Shown here piece after piece: positions 48,144 to 57,608 of a stretch of 64,000 bases of DNA. Below the pieces are notes generated by a model. The model was given only the letters and a program-made list of their open reading frames with translations. It was not told where the DNA came from and did not search any database. Source of the DNA: Alkalihalobacillus deserti (GTDB lineage Bacteria > Bacillota > Bacilli > Bacillales > Bacillaceae_D); the NCBI RefSeq assembly GCF_020734105.1, contig NZ_JAJAFR010000002.1, positions 310,001 through 374,000 on the forward strand. Reading direction: 5' to 3'. The stretch's first letter is position 1; every line of letters starts with the position of its first letter. Position numbers and translations under genes: made by a program.

Positions 48144-49440
48144 TTCTGTTCCTTCTTTATCTCCATATAAATGGTACGGGAAAGTAACACGTGTTGTTGG
48201 CTTAACGATAGAATCAAAAGGACCTCAAGCTTCAATTGGCGACCTCTGCTATATCATTGTTGGAAAAACAAAACAAACAAAGATAAAAGCCGAAGTAGTA
48301 GGTTTCCGTGATGAGAATGTTCTGCTAATGCCTCTTGACGGTACAATGGAAATTTCACCAGGAAGCCTTGTAGAGGCGACTGGCAAGCCTTTAGAAATAA
48401 AAGTAGGTAATGGATTAATAGGACATGTAATTGATGGATGCGGGGAGTTAATGACTAAAGGTCCACTTCCAAAAGGACTTACATCTTTTCCGACTGATAA
48501 TAACCCACCAAATCCTTTAGCGAGACCGCGTATCCATGAAAAAATGTCACTTGGTGTGAGGGCGATTGATTCTCTTTTCACTGTAGGTAAAGGCCAACGG
48601 ATTGGTATTTTTGCAGGTAGTGGTGTCGGAAAAAGCACACTTCTTTCAATGTTGGTAAAAAATTCAGCAGCAGATGTTAATGTGATTGCTTTAATTGGTG
48701 AGCGTGGACGCGAAGTAAAGGATTTTATTGAAAGAGATTTAGGAGAAGAAGGATTACGTAAAACGATTCTAGTTGTAGCGACGTCAGATCAACCTGCATT
48801 AATGCGAATAAAAGGGGCAATGACGGCAACTGCTGTTGCTGAATATTTTCGAAATCAAGGTCTCCATGTTAATTTAATGATGGATTCTGTGACCAGGTTT
48901 GCTATGGCGCAAAGAGAAATTGGATTAGCCGTTGGAGAACCACCTACGTCAAAAGGATATACCCCATCTGTTTTTGCGATGCTTCCTAAATTATTAGAGC
49001 GCTCAGGTACAGATGCTAGAGGTTCAATCACAGCCTTTTATACAGTTTTAGTCGACGGGGATGATATGAATGAACCGATTGCTGATGCTGTGCGAGGGAT
49101 TTTAGATGGACATTTAGTGCTTGATCGGAAATTAGCTAATAAAGGACAATTTCCTGCCATCAATGTTTTAAGAAGTGTTAGTCGTGTAATGGCAGATGTA
49201 GCTGACGACACACATAGGGCAGTTGCCGACAGAGTAAGGACATTATTATCGATCTTCGATGAGAATGAGGATTTAATCAATATAGGCGCTTATAAAAGAG
49301 GGGCTTCTAGAGAGATTGATGAAGCCATTCAAATGCATCCGCAAATCATTTCATTTTTAAAGCAAGCAACTGACGAAACAACCGATGTTGATGAATCAGT
49401 TCAAAGATTAATCAAAGAGTTCGGAAGAGGTGAACGTTAA
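48121..49440 (+). CDS. fliI: Flagellum-specific ATPase FliI
   Basis: Hexameric ATPase energising flagellar protein export, related to F1-beta. Walker A GIFAGSGVGKSTLLSML near residue 165, ALIGERGREVKDF, LMMDSVTRFAMAQREIGLA (Walker B) and SITAFYTVLVDGDDMNEPI. 439 residues. Strong AAGGAGGGGGAG before the ATG, inside fliH. Confidence 0.97.
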   Translation: MKAQALINSVPSLSPYKWYGKVTRVVGLTIESKGPQASIGDLCYIIVGKTKQTKIKAEVVGFRDENVLLMPLDGTMEISPGSLVEATGKPLEIKVGNGLIGHVIDGCGELMTKGPLPKGLTSFPTDNNPPNPLARPRIHEKMSLGVRAIDSLFTVGKGQRIGIFAGSGVGKSTLLSMLVKNSAADVNVIALIGERGREVKDFIERDLGEEGLRKTILVVATSDQPALMRIKGAMTATAVAEYFRNQGLHVNLMMDSVTRFAMAQREIGLAVGEPPTSKGYTPSVFAMLPKLLERSGTDARGSITAFYTVLVDGDDMNEPIADAVRGILDGHLVLDRKLANKGQFPAINVLRSVSRVMADVADDTHRAVADRVRTLLSIFDENEDLINIGAYKRGASREIDEAIQMHPQIISFLKQATDETTDVDESVQRLIKEFGRGER

Positions 49441-49442
49441 AC

Positions 49443-49880
49443 ATGTCATTCCAATTTACGCTCGAAAAAGTCCTGCAGTTTAGGGGACGGGAAAAGCATA
49501 CAACACAAGCTCAATATCAAGAAGCAGTAGATCAGTTTGAGTTAGTAGCTACACAGTTATATGAATTGCTTAAGCGTAAAGAGGAACTGGAAAAGCATGC
49601 ACGGGAGCAAGTTTCGACTGGTACTTCGATTTATGATTTACAGCAAAATCAAATGAAAGTGTTGCGATTACAACACGAAATACAATTGAAACAACGAGCT
49701 ACACAGGTTGCAAGAGAAAAAATGACAAAGACACAAGAGGATTTTATTTTAAAATCTATTGAGCTTAAAAAATATGAAAAAATGAAAGAAATCAAACATG
49801 ATCAGTATAAAGAAGAAGAAAAGCGAGTTGAACTATTGCAAATGGATGAAATGTCGATCCGATTATTTGCAAACCGATGA
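49443..49880 (+). CDS. fliJ: Flagellar export chaperone FliJ
   Basis: Coiled-coil protein that sits in the FliI ring like the F1 gamma subunit. 145 residues, helical throughout; starts MSFQFTLEKVLQFRGREKH. Two bases after fliI with AGGTGAACG as weak binding site. Confidence 0.92.
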   Translation: MSFQFTLEKVLQFRGREKHTTQAQYQEAVDQFELVATQLYELLKRKEELEKHAREQVSTGTSIYDLQQNQMKVLRLQHEIQLKQRATQVAREKMTKTQEDFILKSIELKKYEKMKEIKHDQYKEEEKRVELLQMDEMSIRLFANR

Positions 49881-49894
49881 GGTAAGGTGATTCT

Positions 49895-50452
49895 ATGGGT
49901 GAAAATGAAAAAACACATAGCAAGATACAATGGCTCTTTCTTGTTATTTGCATCCCTGTTATCTTTGCAATCATTTTATTTAGTGTCATTTTATCTTTTC
50001 TAGGGATCAATGTGATGGATAAAGCGAAAGAATATGGTGCAAACATACCAGTTGTATCTTCATTGATTACTGAAAATGAAGAAAAAGAGATTGATGTTCA
50101 ATTGCTTGAAGCAACTATACAGGAACAACAAGCAGAGATTGAACGCCTACATGCTACGATCGGTGACCGCGAGGAAGAAATTAAGTCGTTGAAAAGTGAG
50201 CAAGCTCAAATAGATCATAGTGCTTCAATAGAAGAAGAACTTTACGTAGATGAAGCTAGTGAACTTAAAGATATAGCGAAAACCTACGAGTCGATGTCAA
50301 CGAAAAATGCAGCTGGTATTATTGCTGAATTATCTACGGAAGACGCACTTTTACATTTATCTCAAGTTTCAATTGAGATTAGGGCTGGTATTTTGTCGAA
50401 GATGGAAAGTGAATTAGCAGCTGATCTAATGTCCCGATTGGCTAATCAATAA
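49895..50452 (+). CDS. ylxF: MotE-like flagellar operon protein YlxF
   Basis: 185 residues with one transmembrane segment at about 11-35, a coiled coil at about 65-110, and a C-terminal MgtE-N-like helical region (YESMSTKNAAGIIAELSTED). In related systems this protein type acts at the stator or as a FliG/MotB chaperone; the exact role in Bacillus is uncertain. ATG follows GAGGTAAGGTG. Confidence 0.82.
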   Translation: MGENEKTHSKIQWLFLVICIPVIFAIILFSVILSFLGINVMDKAKEYGANIPVVSSLITENEEKEIDVQLLEATIQEQQAEIERLHATIGDREEEIKSLKSEQAQIDHSASIEEELYVDEASELKDIAKTYESMSTKNAAGIIAELSTEDALLHLSQVSIEIRAGILSKMESELAADLMSRLANQ

Positions 50453-50481
50453 GCACCTATCTATTGAAGGGAGGTGAAAGA

Positions 50482-51615
50482 ATGAATGGAATGAACTTAC
50501 TGGTTTTAACAAATAGTTCTCAAGTACCTTTCAAGTCTGGTGGTGTCTCAACACAGTCTACTGGTGAATCTACTTTCTTCCATTTACTCGGACAGTTAGT
50601 AACACCTGCAGTTGTTGATGAACCCTCTTTGGTTGTTGAAGGTGATGGTGAAATTCAAGAAATGCTAAAGAAATTACTAGGTCAAATAAATCTGAGTGAA
50701 GATGAACTAGTGGATAAGAAAGAGATAAAAGACTTATTAAGTTTACTTCCAATCGAAGTACAAGAACAAATTTCTACCTTTATTCAAATGGAAGAACAAA
50801 ATTTACAACAGGTATTTATGTGGCCACAAATACAACAAGCTGTTTTGGTTCTAATAAATGCATTAGCGTCACATCCATCTAAAGTGGATGTTAATCTTTA
50901 TGAATTTGTTTCAAAGTTTTCTGGACTAGATGTAGACGAAACGGATACTACAGAAGTTCTGATAATGAAATTCAAGCAGTTTGTAGAGCAGAAAAAATCA
51001 GAGGGACAACTTGTTTTCGATATTCAAATGAATAAGGAAACGGAAAGAACAGTCAAAAATGTTAAACTACCCTTATTTAAAGAGTCTATGGTGCCACAAG
51101 GGTTAAATCTTAGTCCGAGTGGACATGAATTAGGTCAGGCAATGTCTAGAGCTGAACAAGCGACCATTCATATTGGTGACCGTTTACCGAAAGAAATGCA
51201 GCAACAGCAGTTTATAAGGCAGTTTCAATCGTTGATACAGCGCAGTGTTCTGAATCAAGGCCCCGCAGGTTTGAATACGTTATCGATTAAATTATTCCCT
51301 GCACATTTAGGGCGATTAGATATTCAACTGACGCAGGTAGATGGAGTCATCACAGCCCGGATTCTAACGGGATCGGCTACTGCAAGGGAATTGATTGAAG
51401 CACAAATTACTCAGTTACGCCAGGCTTTTAACCAACAGCAAATTCAAGTAGAGAGAATTGAAATTGCACAACAATATCTTGGACAAGAAAGAGATGAGCA
51501 ATCCTCAGGTAGAAATACTAAAGAAGATACACCATTTCAAGATAAAGCCGAGCATGAGGGTGATAGTGAATTTCAGGAGTTTCTAGAAGAAGCTTCATTC
51601 AATGAACAGGTGTAG
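50482..51615 (+). CDS. fliK: Flagellar hook-length control protein FliK
   Basis: Molecular ruler that is exported and triggers the FlhB substrate switch. 377 residues. The C-terminal domain near 255-330 has LSIKLFPAHLGRLDIQLTQV and ITQLRQAFNQQQIQVERIEI, the conserved FliK core; the N-terminal part is low in conservation. The ATG at 50482 follows GGGAGGTGAAAG; the frame extends to 50464 at that site. Confidence 0.93.
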   Translation: MNGMNLLVLTNSSQVPFKSGGVSTQSTGESTFFHLLGQLVTPAVVDEPSLVVEGDGEIQEMLKKLLGQINLSEDELVDKKEIKDLLSLLPIEVQEQISTFIQMEEQNLQQVFMWPQIQQAVLVLINALASHPSKVDVNLYEFVSKFSGLDVDETDTTEVLIMKFKQFVEQKKSEGQLVFDIQMNKETERTVKNVKLPLFKESMVPQGLNLSPSGHELGQAMSRAEQATIHIGDRLPKEMQQQQFIRQFQSLIQRSVLNQGPAGLNTLSIKLFPAHLGRLDIQLTQVDGVITARILTGSATARELIEAQITQLRQAFNQQQIQVERIEIAQQYLGQERDEQSSGRNTKEDTPFQDKAEHEGDSEFQEFLEEASFNEQV

Positions 51616-51623
51616 GTGATAAA

Positions 51624-52082
51624 ATGACAAATATACATGAAAGTTTTAGATTAAATACTCAACCTAATACAGTCCAAAATAATAATAAAGGAATTTTAGG
51701 GAAAGATGACTTCTTAAAAATTCTTATTACACAGCTTCAAAATCAAGACCCATCTAATCCAATGGATGATCGTGAATTCATCGCGCAAATGGCTCAGTTT
51801 TCTTCACTTGAGCAAATGACAAATATGAATCAAGCCATTCAAAAGTTTGTATCCCTGCAATCAAGTCAAAATTTAGTTCAACATAGTGAATTAATTGGAA
51901 AAAAAGTGCAATGGAAACGTGAAGTGCCTATTGATGAATACCGTTCTACAACTGAGTACGTAGAGAATGTGGTCACATCAGTTAAGCTTGAAACCGATGG
52001 CCAATTAAGACTTCAACTTGATGATGGTCGATGGATTAGCAACGAACAACTCGTTCAAGTAAGTAAGGCAGGTCAAAAATAA
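51624..52082 (+). CDS. flgD: Flagellar hook-capping protein FlgD
   Basis: Scaffold for hook assembly. 152 residues, of the short Bacillus type: the conserved N-terminal LGKDDFLKILITQLQNQDPS and MDDREFIAQMAQFSSLEQM are present, followed by a small beta domain. AGGTGATAAA precedes the ATG. Confidence 0.94.
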   Translation: MTNIHESFRLNTQPNTVQNNNKGILGKDDFLKILITQLQNQDPSNPMDDREFIAQMAQFSSLEQMTNMNQAIQKFVSLQSSQNLVQHSELIGKKVQWKREVPIDEYRSTTEYVENVVTSVKLETDGQLRLQLDDGRWISNEQLVQVSKAGQK

Positions 52083-52117
52083 TAAAAGTAAAATGGCTTA
52101 AGGAAGGGTGACGTATT

Positions 52118-52495
52118 ATGGAACCAAGAATTCCTACTCATTCAATTCATTCGCTTCCAAAGCCGACTCGTAAGAATGTCAATCCAATACAAACAACGTC
52201 CTTTAATCAGTTACTAGAAAGGCAAATACACAACACAAACCAGTTAAAGGTAAGTAAACATGCCCAACATCGGATGGATATGAGAGGAATCGAGTTTTCT
52301 GCGGAAAAGTGGTTGACAATTCAAGATAAGGTTAAAGAAGCAAAACAAAAAGGGGTTAAAGATTCTCTTGTTATCACCAATAATGCAGCTCTAATAGTAA
52401 GTGCGCAAAATGATACGGTAATTACTGTTCTTAATCGAGATGAAGCACAATCACAAATATTTACTAATATCAACGGAACGATTTTAATTGATTAG
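52118..52495 (+). CDS. Flagellar operon protein of the TIGR02530 type
   Basis: 125-residue protein found between flgD and the hook gene in many Firmicutes. Central motif KVSKHAQHRMDMRGIEFS, then VVTNN-like LVITNNAALIVSAQND and NRDEAQSQIFTNINGTILID-like end. No signal peptide or membrane helix. Its role is not established; position suggests hook assembly. AAGGAAGGGTGACG precedes the ATG. Confidence 0.82.
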   Translation: MEPRIPTHSIHSLPKPTRKNVNPIQTTSFNQLLERQIHNTNQLKVSKHAQHRMDMRGIEFSAEKWLTIQDKVKEAKQKGVKDSLVITNNAALIVSAQNDTVITVLNRDEAQSQIFTNINGTILID

Positions 52496-52567
52496 TAAGA
52501 CTGGACCCTTTTGGGAGGTCTGAAGCTGTGGACTGATAGAAGCAGCTAATATGAGGAGGAAATACTA

Positions 52568-53521
52568 ATGTTACGCTCAATGTATTCAGGCATTTCGGGT
52601 ATGCAAAACATGCAAACTAAGTTAGATACAATTGGTAACAATATTGCCAATGTTAATACATTCGGTTTTAAAAAAGGTCGTACGACGTTTAAGGATATGG
52701 TTAGTCAACAAATTGCGGGTGCTACAGGGCCAGGTGAAAATCGTGGTGGGGTAAACGCAAGACAAGTTGGGCTTGGAATGCAATTAGCTTCCATTGATAC
52801 AATCCATACACAAGGAAGTTTACAAAATACAAATCGAGAACTTGACTTAGGAATTTCAGGTGATGGTTACTTTGTTGTTAGTACTACAGGTGGAGAAGGG
52901 AATCCGGCTGGGGTAGGCGATCTATCTTATACTCGTGCTGGTAATTTCTATTTAGATCAGGAAGGATATATTGTGAATTCCGATGGATTTTATTTAATGG
53001 GTGTTAGACCTGGTGGAGACGGAAGCTATACACCTGTAGATGAATTTAACGTAAACACTAATAATAATACTGATCTTCAAGATGATTATGAATTTGGTAG
53101 ACTGAGAATTCCGCCTGAGGCTCAAAGTTTTAGTATAGGTGCTGATGGAATTCTTCGATTTATTAGTAGTGATGGTTTACAAGTAGCGGGTCAATTAGGT
53201 TTAGCGAAATTTTCTAATCCAGAAGGTTTAGAGAAGGTTGGGAATAATCTTTATTCTGCCTCAGCAAACTCAGGTACATTGGCTCAGGGAGAATTCTTTA
53301 GAAATGGTGACTTTGAAGCCTCCCCAGCTTATATTTCATTAGCGCAACTTGATGCTGCAGGAACTGGTTCGTTAGTCGCAGGAACACTTGAAATGTCTAA
53401 TGTTGACTTGTCATCAGAATTCACTGAAATGATCGTTGCTCAACGTGGTTTCCAAGCAAACACACGAATTATTACAACATCAGATGAAATCCTCCAAGAG
53501 CTAATTAACTTAAAACGATAA
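52568..53521 (+). CDS. flgE: Flagellar hook protein (FlgE, often annotated FlgG)
   Basis: Builds the hook. 317 residues with N-terminal MLRSMYSGISGMQNMQTKLD and NNIANVNTFGFKKGRTTF, hook/rod middle domain ELDLGISGDGYFVVS, and C-terminal NVDLSSEFTEMIVAQRGFQA and TRIITTSDEILQELINLKR. In Bacillus this gene after flgD encodes the hook; sequence alone fits FlgG or FlgE. TGAGGAGG precedes the ATG. Confidence 0.9.
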   Translation: MLRSMYSGISGMQNMQTKLDTIGNNIANVNTFGFKKGRTTFKDMVSQQIAGATGPGENRGGVNARQVGLGMQLASIDTIHTQGSLQNTNRELDLGISGDGYFVVSTTGGEGNPAGVGDLSYTRAGNFYLDQEGYIVNSDGFYLMGVRPGGDGSYTPVDEFNVNTNNNTDLQDDYEFGRLRIPPEAQSFSIGADGILRFISSDGLQVAGQLGLAKFSNPEGLEKVGNNLYSASANSGTLAQGEFFRNGDFEASPAYISLAQLDAAGTGSLVAGTLEMSNVDLSSEFTEMIVAQRGFQANTRIITTSDEILQELINLKR

Positions 53522-53561
53522 TTATCTGTTCCATTTTTAATCCTTTATACCATTAATCTTC

Positions 53562-53605
53562 AAGGAGGTTTGGGCTAGGGAATAACTCCTAGTCCAATTC
53601 AAATT
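53562..53605 (+). promoter_or_regulatory. Distant Shine-Dalgarno with intervening hairpin before swrD
   Basis: AAGGAGG at 53562-53568 is 37 bases from the swrD ATG, far beyond normal spacing, and no closer binding site exists. Between them GGGCTAGGG (53572-53580) pairs with TCCTAGTCC (53587-53595), two G-U pairs, 6-base loop. Folding would leave about 13 unpaired bases between the site and the ATG. Confidence 0.6.
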
Positions 53606-53818
53606 ATGATCGAACTTATTCGCTTAAATGGCCAACCGTTTTTACTAAATGTTATATTAATTGAACAAATTGAGGCATTCCCTGATACTACTATTACCCT
53701 TATAAGTGGCAAAAAAATTGTTGTTCGTAATAATATGAAAGACATAAAGGCCATTATTAATAAGCAATTTACTGAAATAGGACTTATAGGAATTCATAAA
53801 GAAGTGGAGGGGTCATGA
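53606..53818 (+). CDS. swrD: Swarming motility protein SwrD (FlbD family)
   Basis: 70-residue cytoplasmic protein; in B. subtilis it raises flagellar motor power for swarming. MIELIRLNGQPFLLNVILIE and ALPDTTITL-like AFPDTTITLISGKKIVV are family hallmarks. The ATG at 53606 is the only family-matching start, yet AAGGAGG lies 37 bases upstream with a hairpin between. Overlaps fliL by one or four bases depending on its start. Confidence 0.9.
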   Translation: MIELIRLNGQPFLLNVILIEQIEAFPDTTITLISGKKIVVRNNMKDIKAIINKQFTEIGLIGIHKEVEGS

Positions 53819-54249
53819 TGTTCAAAAATAAACTCGTTAATATTATGCTTATAATTCTTATTTCTTTGACCCTTGTCGGTGTGGTAGCATTTGTTCTAGT
53901 GAAAAATTATACGAACCAACCAGATCCCGACGCTCCACCAACGATTGACGAAATCATAGCCCAATCATTTGAAACAAACGAAATTACAACGAACTTGCTT
54001 TCAAATGATTTTGTTCGAGCTTCTTTTCGGATACATGTTGATAATCAAAATTCTTTAGCTGAAATACAAAAAAGAGATTTTCAAGTGAATAATATTATCT
54101 TACGTGCTCTTTCGGGGAAAAAAGCATCTGAGCTAGCGGGACCTGAAGGGATAGAGGCATTTGAAGCTGATATACGAAATCAAATTAACCAGCTTATGCA
54201 AGAAGGAGAGGTCATTCAGGTTTATACAATCACATGGGTTATCCAATAA
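53818..54249 (+). CDS. fliL: Flagellar basal-body-associated protein FliL
   Basis: Inner-membrane protein around the stators. 143 residues: one transmembrane segment at about 8-29, then a periplasmic domain. Two adjacent ATGs (53815, 53818); the second has better spacing (7 bases) from GGAGG. The C-terminus ends in QVYTITWVIQ. The first ATG overlaps the swrD stop. Confidence 0.9.
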   Translation: MFKNKLVNIMLIILISLTLVGVVAFVLVKNYTNQPDPDAPPTIDEIIAQSFETNEITTNLLSNDFVRASFRIHVDNQNSLAEIQKRDFQVNNIILRALSGKKASELAGPEGIEAFEADIRNQINQLMQEGEVIQVYTITWVIQ

Positions 54250-54284
54250 TGTTATGTGTTTATTGAGATGGAGAGGTGAGAATC

Positions 54285-55277
54285 TTGGCTGACGTTTTAT
54301 CACAGGGAGAAATAGATGCCCTGTTATCGGCACTTTCTACGGGTGAAATGAATGCTGATGAACTCAAAAAGGAAGAAACTGAAAAAAAGATAAAGGTTTA
54401 TGATTTTAAACGAGCACTTCGTTTTTCGAAGGATCAAATTCGGAGCTTGTCTAGAATTCATGAGAATTTTGCTCGACTTCTTACAACTTATTTTTCAGCC
54501 CAACTTCGGACATATGTTCAAATTTCTGTAACATCAGTTGATCAACTACCATATGAGGAATTCATCCGTTCGATTCCTAAAATGACGATTCTAAATGTTT
54601 TCGAGCCATATCCACTCGAGGGAAGGTTATTAATGGAAGTTAATCCTAATATTGCCTATGCGATGCTTGATCGATTATTAGGTGGTAAGGGCGACAGTGT
54701 AAATAAGGTCGAAAATCTAACTGAAATTGAAACACGTATTATGGCACAGTTGTTTCAACGTACGTTAGACAGCTTTCAGGAGGCATGGAGTTCCATTATC
54801 GAACTTGATCCTATAATGGAAGATATAGAGGTGAATCCTCAATTTTTACAAATGGTTTCTCCAAATGAGACCGTTGTTGTTATTTCGCTTTCGACAACGG
54901 TTGCAGAAACATCAGGAATGATAAATATTTGTCTTCCACACGTTGTTCTAGAAGAAATTTTACCTAAACTTTCGATTCATTATTGGATGCAGGAAAAGAA
55001 GAAGCAAAGGCAACCTGGAGAAATAGACAAAATTGAAAAAAAGATAAGAAAAGCACCATTACTTATTCAAGCCGAATTAGGACGATCAGAGATTTCGATA
55101 CAAGAATTTTTACATCTCGGAATTGGAGATGTTATTGAATTAAATCAACCTATTGACCGACCATTAATGATTACGGTCGGTGGTGAACATAAATACAATG
55201 CACAGCCGGGGAAAATGAAGAACCAAATTGCTGTCCAGGTGACAGATATAATTGAGGAGGCAGAAGAAAATGAATGA
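54285..55277 (+). CDS. fliM: Flagellar motor switch protein FliM
   Basis: C-ring protein that binds phospho-CheY. N-terminal CheY-binding LSQGEIDALLSAL, middle CheC-like domain with RIHENFARLLTTYFSAQLRT and SIPKMTILNVFEPYPLEG, C-terminal SpoA/FliN domain. TTG at 54285 (MADVLSQ) follows GAGAGGTGAG; the frame extends to a GTG at 54276 inside that site. 330 residues. Overlaps fliY by eight bases. Confidence 0.95.
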   Translation: MADVLSQGEIDALLSALSTGEMNADELKKEETEKKIKVYDFKRALRFSKDQIRSLSRIHENFARLLTTYFSAQLRTYVQISVTSVDQLPYEEFIRSIPKMTILNVFEPYPLEGRLLMEVNPNIAYAMLDRLLGGKGDSVNKVENLTEIETRIMAQLFQRTLDSFQEAWSSIIELDPIMEDIEVNPQFLQMVSPNETVVVISLSTTVAETSGMINICLPHVVLEEILPKLSIHYWMQEKKKQRQPGEIDKIEKKIRKAPLLIQAELGRSEISIQEFLHLGIGDVIELNQPIDRPLMITVGGEHKYNAQPGKMKNQIAVQVTDIIEEAEENE

Positions 55278-56493
55278 TGATATGCTTTCCCAAGATGAAA
55301 TCAATGCTCTTTTAGCAGGTGTTAGTGGCGGAGATGATGATGTAGAAACTAGTAAAGTAGAAAAGAGTTCTTTAAGGCTTTCTGATTATATTTCTGAAAT
55401 TGAGCAAGATGCAATAGGTGAAATAGGGAATATTTCATTTGGAAGTGCTGCTACAGCATTATCGACTTTATTGAATCAAAAAGTTGAGATTACGACACCG
55501 TTACTCTCAATTATCACAAGACAAGAACTTGAATCAGAGTTTCCTCAACCACACGTCGCTGTCCATGTTGAATATACAGAGGGTTTTGAGGGAATGAATT
55601 TGCTCGTTATAAAAACTACAGACGCTGCAATTATTGCTGATTTAATGCTTGGTGGAGACGGAATAAATGCTTCTTTAGATTTAAGTGACATGCATGTAAG
55701 TGCTGTTCAAGAAGCAATGAATCAAATGATGGGATCTGCATCTACATCAATGTCAACCATTTTTAATAAAAAAGTCGATATTTCACCTCCTAGTATTGAT
55801 TTAATGGATGTGAAAAAAGACAAAGGAACAACAAACTTACCAGGAGAAAATACTTTAATTAAGATTTCTTTCCGTTTAAAAGTAGGAGATTTAATTGACT
55901 CTAATATTATGCAACTAGTGACTGTGTCGTTCGCTAAGAGCTTAGTAGACGAACTAATGAATCCGGATGGAGGGACCCAAGAAGAAATACCAATGCTTAC
56001 GGAGGAACGACAACCTAAACAAGAAGCTAAAGTTGAACCTGCTGCTCCAGTTCAGGAAAAGCAACAGCATCAACCAAGTCAACCGATGGCAAGGGACCAG
56101 GTTGTTCATCCCCGTTATGAACAACGTGGACAGCAACATTTAGGACAGGCCTCAACGTTTGGCCAGCGAGTTGTAGATGTTCAACCTGCTGCATTTTCAA
56201 CATTTGAGAGCCCACAGTTAAATCATATTGAATCAAATAACTTAAATATGTTATTAGATATCCCGCTTCAAGTAACAGTTGAATTAGGGCGTACGAAGCG
56301 CTCCATTAAAGAAATACTTGAATTCACTCAAGGGTCGATCATTGAACTAGATAAGTTAGCTGGTGAACCTGTAGATATATTAGTCAATCAAAAATTGATT
56401 GCCAAAGGAGAAGTTGTGGTCATTGATGAAAACTTTGGTGTTCGTGTCACGGATATCGTAAGTCAAGAAGATCGTATTAGAAACTTGAAATAG
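55270..56493 (+). CDS. fliY: Motor switch phosphatase FliY
   Basis: C-ring protein and CheY-P phosphatase specific to some Gram-positives. N-terminal LSQDEINALLAG (CheY-binding), two CheC active sites (EIGNISFGSAATALS and EAMNQMMGSASTSM), a Gln/Pro-rich linker (about 245-300), and a C-terminal FliN/SpoA domain with VTVELGRTKRSIKEILEF. 407 residues. The ATG at 55270 follows GAGGAGGCAG. Confidence 0.95.
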   Translation: MNDDMLSQDEINALLAGVSGGDDDVETSKVEKSSLRLSDYISEIEQDAIGEIGNISFGSAATALSTLLNQKVEITTPLLSIITRQELESEFPQPHVAVHVEYTEGFEGMNLLVIKTTDAAIIADLMLGGDGINASLDLSDMHVSAVQEAMNQMMGSASTSMSTIFNKKVDISPPSIDLMDVKKDKGTTNLPGENTLIKISFRLKVGDLIDSNIMQLVTVSFAKSLVDELMNPDGGTQEEIPMLTEERQPKQEAKVEPAAPVQEKQQHQPSQPMARDQVVHPRYEQRGQQHLGQASTFGQRVVDVQPAAFSTFESPQLNHIESNNLNMLLDIPLQVTVELGRTKRSIKEILEFTQGSIIELDKLAGEPVDILVNQKLIAKGEVVVIDENFGVRVTDIVSQEDRIRNLK

Positions 56494-56506
56494 GTTGGTG
56501 AGTTAT

Positions 56507-56869
56507 ATGTCTGGTCGAGTTTTAATTGTTGATGATGCTGCATTTATGAGAATGATGATTAAAGATATACTTTCAAAAAATGGCTATGATGTGGTCGGTG
56601 AGGCAAATGATGGAACGCAAGCAATTAAAAAGTACAAGGAATTAAATCCAGATCTTGTCACAATGGATATCACCATGCCGGAAATGGACGGAATAACGGC
56701 ATTGAAGGAAATCAAAACCATTGACCCAAGTGCTAAGATCATAATGTGTTCAGCTATGGGGCAGCAGGCTATGGTCATTGATGCGATCCAAGCTGGAGCT
56801 AAAGACTTTATTGTGAAACCATTTCAGGCAGATCGAGTACTAGAGGCAATCGAAAAAGCAATTCGTTAA
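56507..56869 (+). CDS. cheY: Chemotaxis response regulator CheY
   Basis: Single receiver domain of 120 residues that binds the switch when phosphorylated. Acidic pair in ILIVDDAAFMR-like VLIVDDAAFMRMM, phospho-acceptor Asp in LVTMDITMPEMDG, and Lys in FIVKPFQADRV. The ATG at 56507 follows TTGGTGAG; the frame extends to a TTG at 56495. Confidence 0.97.
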   Translation: MSGRVLIVDDAAFMRMMIKDILSKNGYDVVGEANDGTQAIKKYKELNPDLVTMDITMPEMDGITALKEIKTIDPSAKIIMCSAMGQQAMVIDAIQAGAKDFIVKPFQADRVLEAIEKAIR

Positions 56870-56906
56870 CTAAAATTATTTGTATAAAGTGGAGGGCTAA
56901 TCATCT

Positions 56907-57608
56907 ATGCGGATAAGATTTCTAATAATAGCTCTAATTCTTAGTTCTCTAATTGGACTGCAACACCATGTTGAAGCTGAAACAACTAATGAGAATCGAA
57001 GAGTGAATGAAACATTAAAGGGTAACGATTCTGTTGAAGAGAGTGTCAATGAAGAGGCCCCCGTAGTTACAGACCCAGACCCATGGACCATTGACACGGA
57101 GCCTGTAGAAGACGAAGTCATTCCTGAACAGAACACCTTTTTAATCTTTGCCCAGATGATTAGTGCCTTAGCTCTTGTGATTGTTCTTATTTATTTGCTT
57201 TTACGCTTTTTAAATAAACGATCACAATCGTTTCGTTCTACACAAATGCTACAAAATATTGGTGGTGTTCCACTTGGAGCGAACAGGTCTGTGCAATTAG
57301 TAAAAGTGGGAAATCGTGTCTTAGTCGTTGGGGTTGGTGAAAGTATTCAACTGTTAAGAGAAATAGAAGATGCTAAGGAAATTAATTTGATCGTAAACCA
57401 ACAAAAGGAGCAGTTTGAACAATTGGAGCAACCTGTTAATAAGTTATTTAATTTAGTAAGCCAAAAAATGCGATCTAATAAACCAAATACTTCTTTAAAA
57501 CCCGAAACTAACAATGAAGCTTTTAAAAATTTACTTTCGAAGCAATTGAAAGATGTATCTAAAACGCAAGAGAAGTTGCATGATGCTGTGAGGGAGCGTG
57601 ACAAATGA
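56907..57608 (+). CDS. fliO: Flagellar biosynthetic protein FliO (FliZ)
   Basis: Assembly factor for the FliP export-gate ring. 233 residues: N-terminal signal or anchor (about 1-22), acidic extracytoplasmic stretch, transmembrane segment at about 72-95, then a conserved cytoplasmic part with NIGGVPLGANRSVQLVKVGN and a charged tail. GGAGGG is ten bases from the ATG. Overlaps fliP in ATGATG. Confidence 0.93.
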   Translation: MRIRFLIIALILSSLIGLQHHVEAETTNENRRVNETLKGNDSVEESVNEEAPVVTDPDPWTIDTEPVEDEVIPEQNTFLIFAQMISALALVIVLIYLLLRFLNKRSQSFRSTQMLQNIGGVPLGANRSVQLVKVGNRVLVVGVGESIQLLREIEDAKEINLIVNQQKEQFEQLEQPVNKLFNLVSQKMRSNKPNTSLKPETNNEAFKNLLSKQLKDVSKTQEKLHDAVRERDK

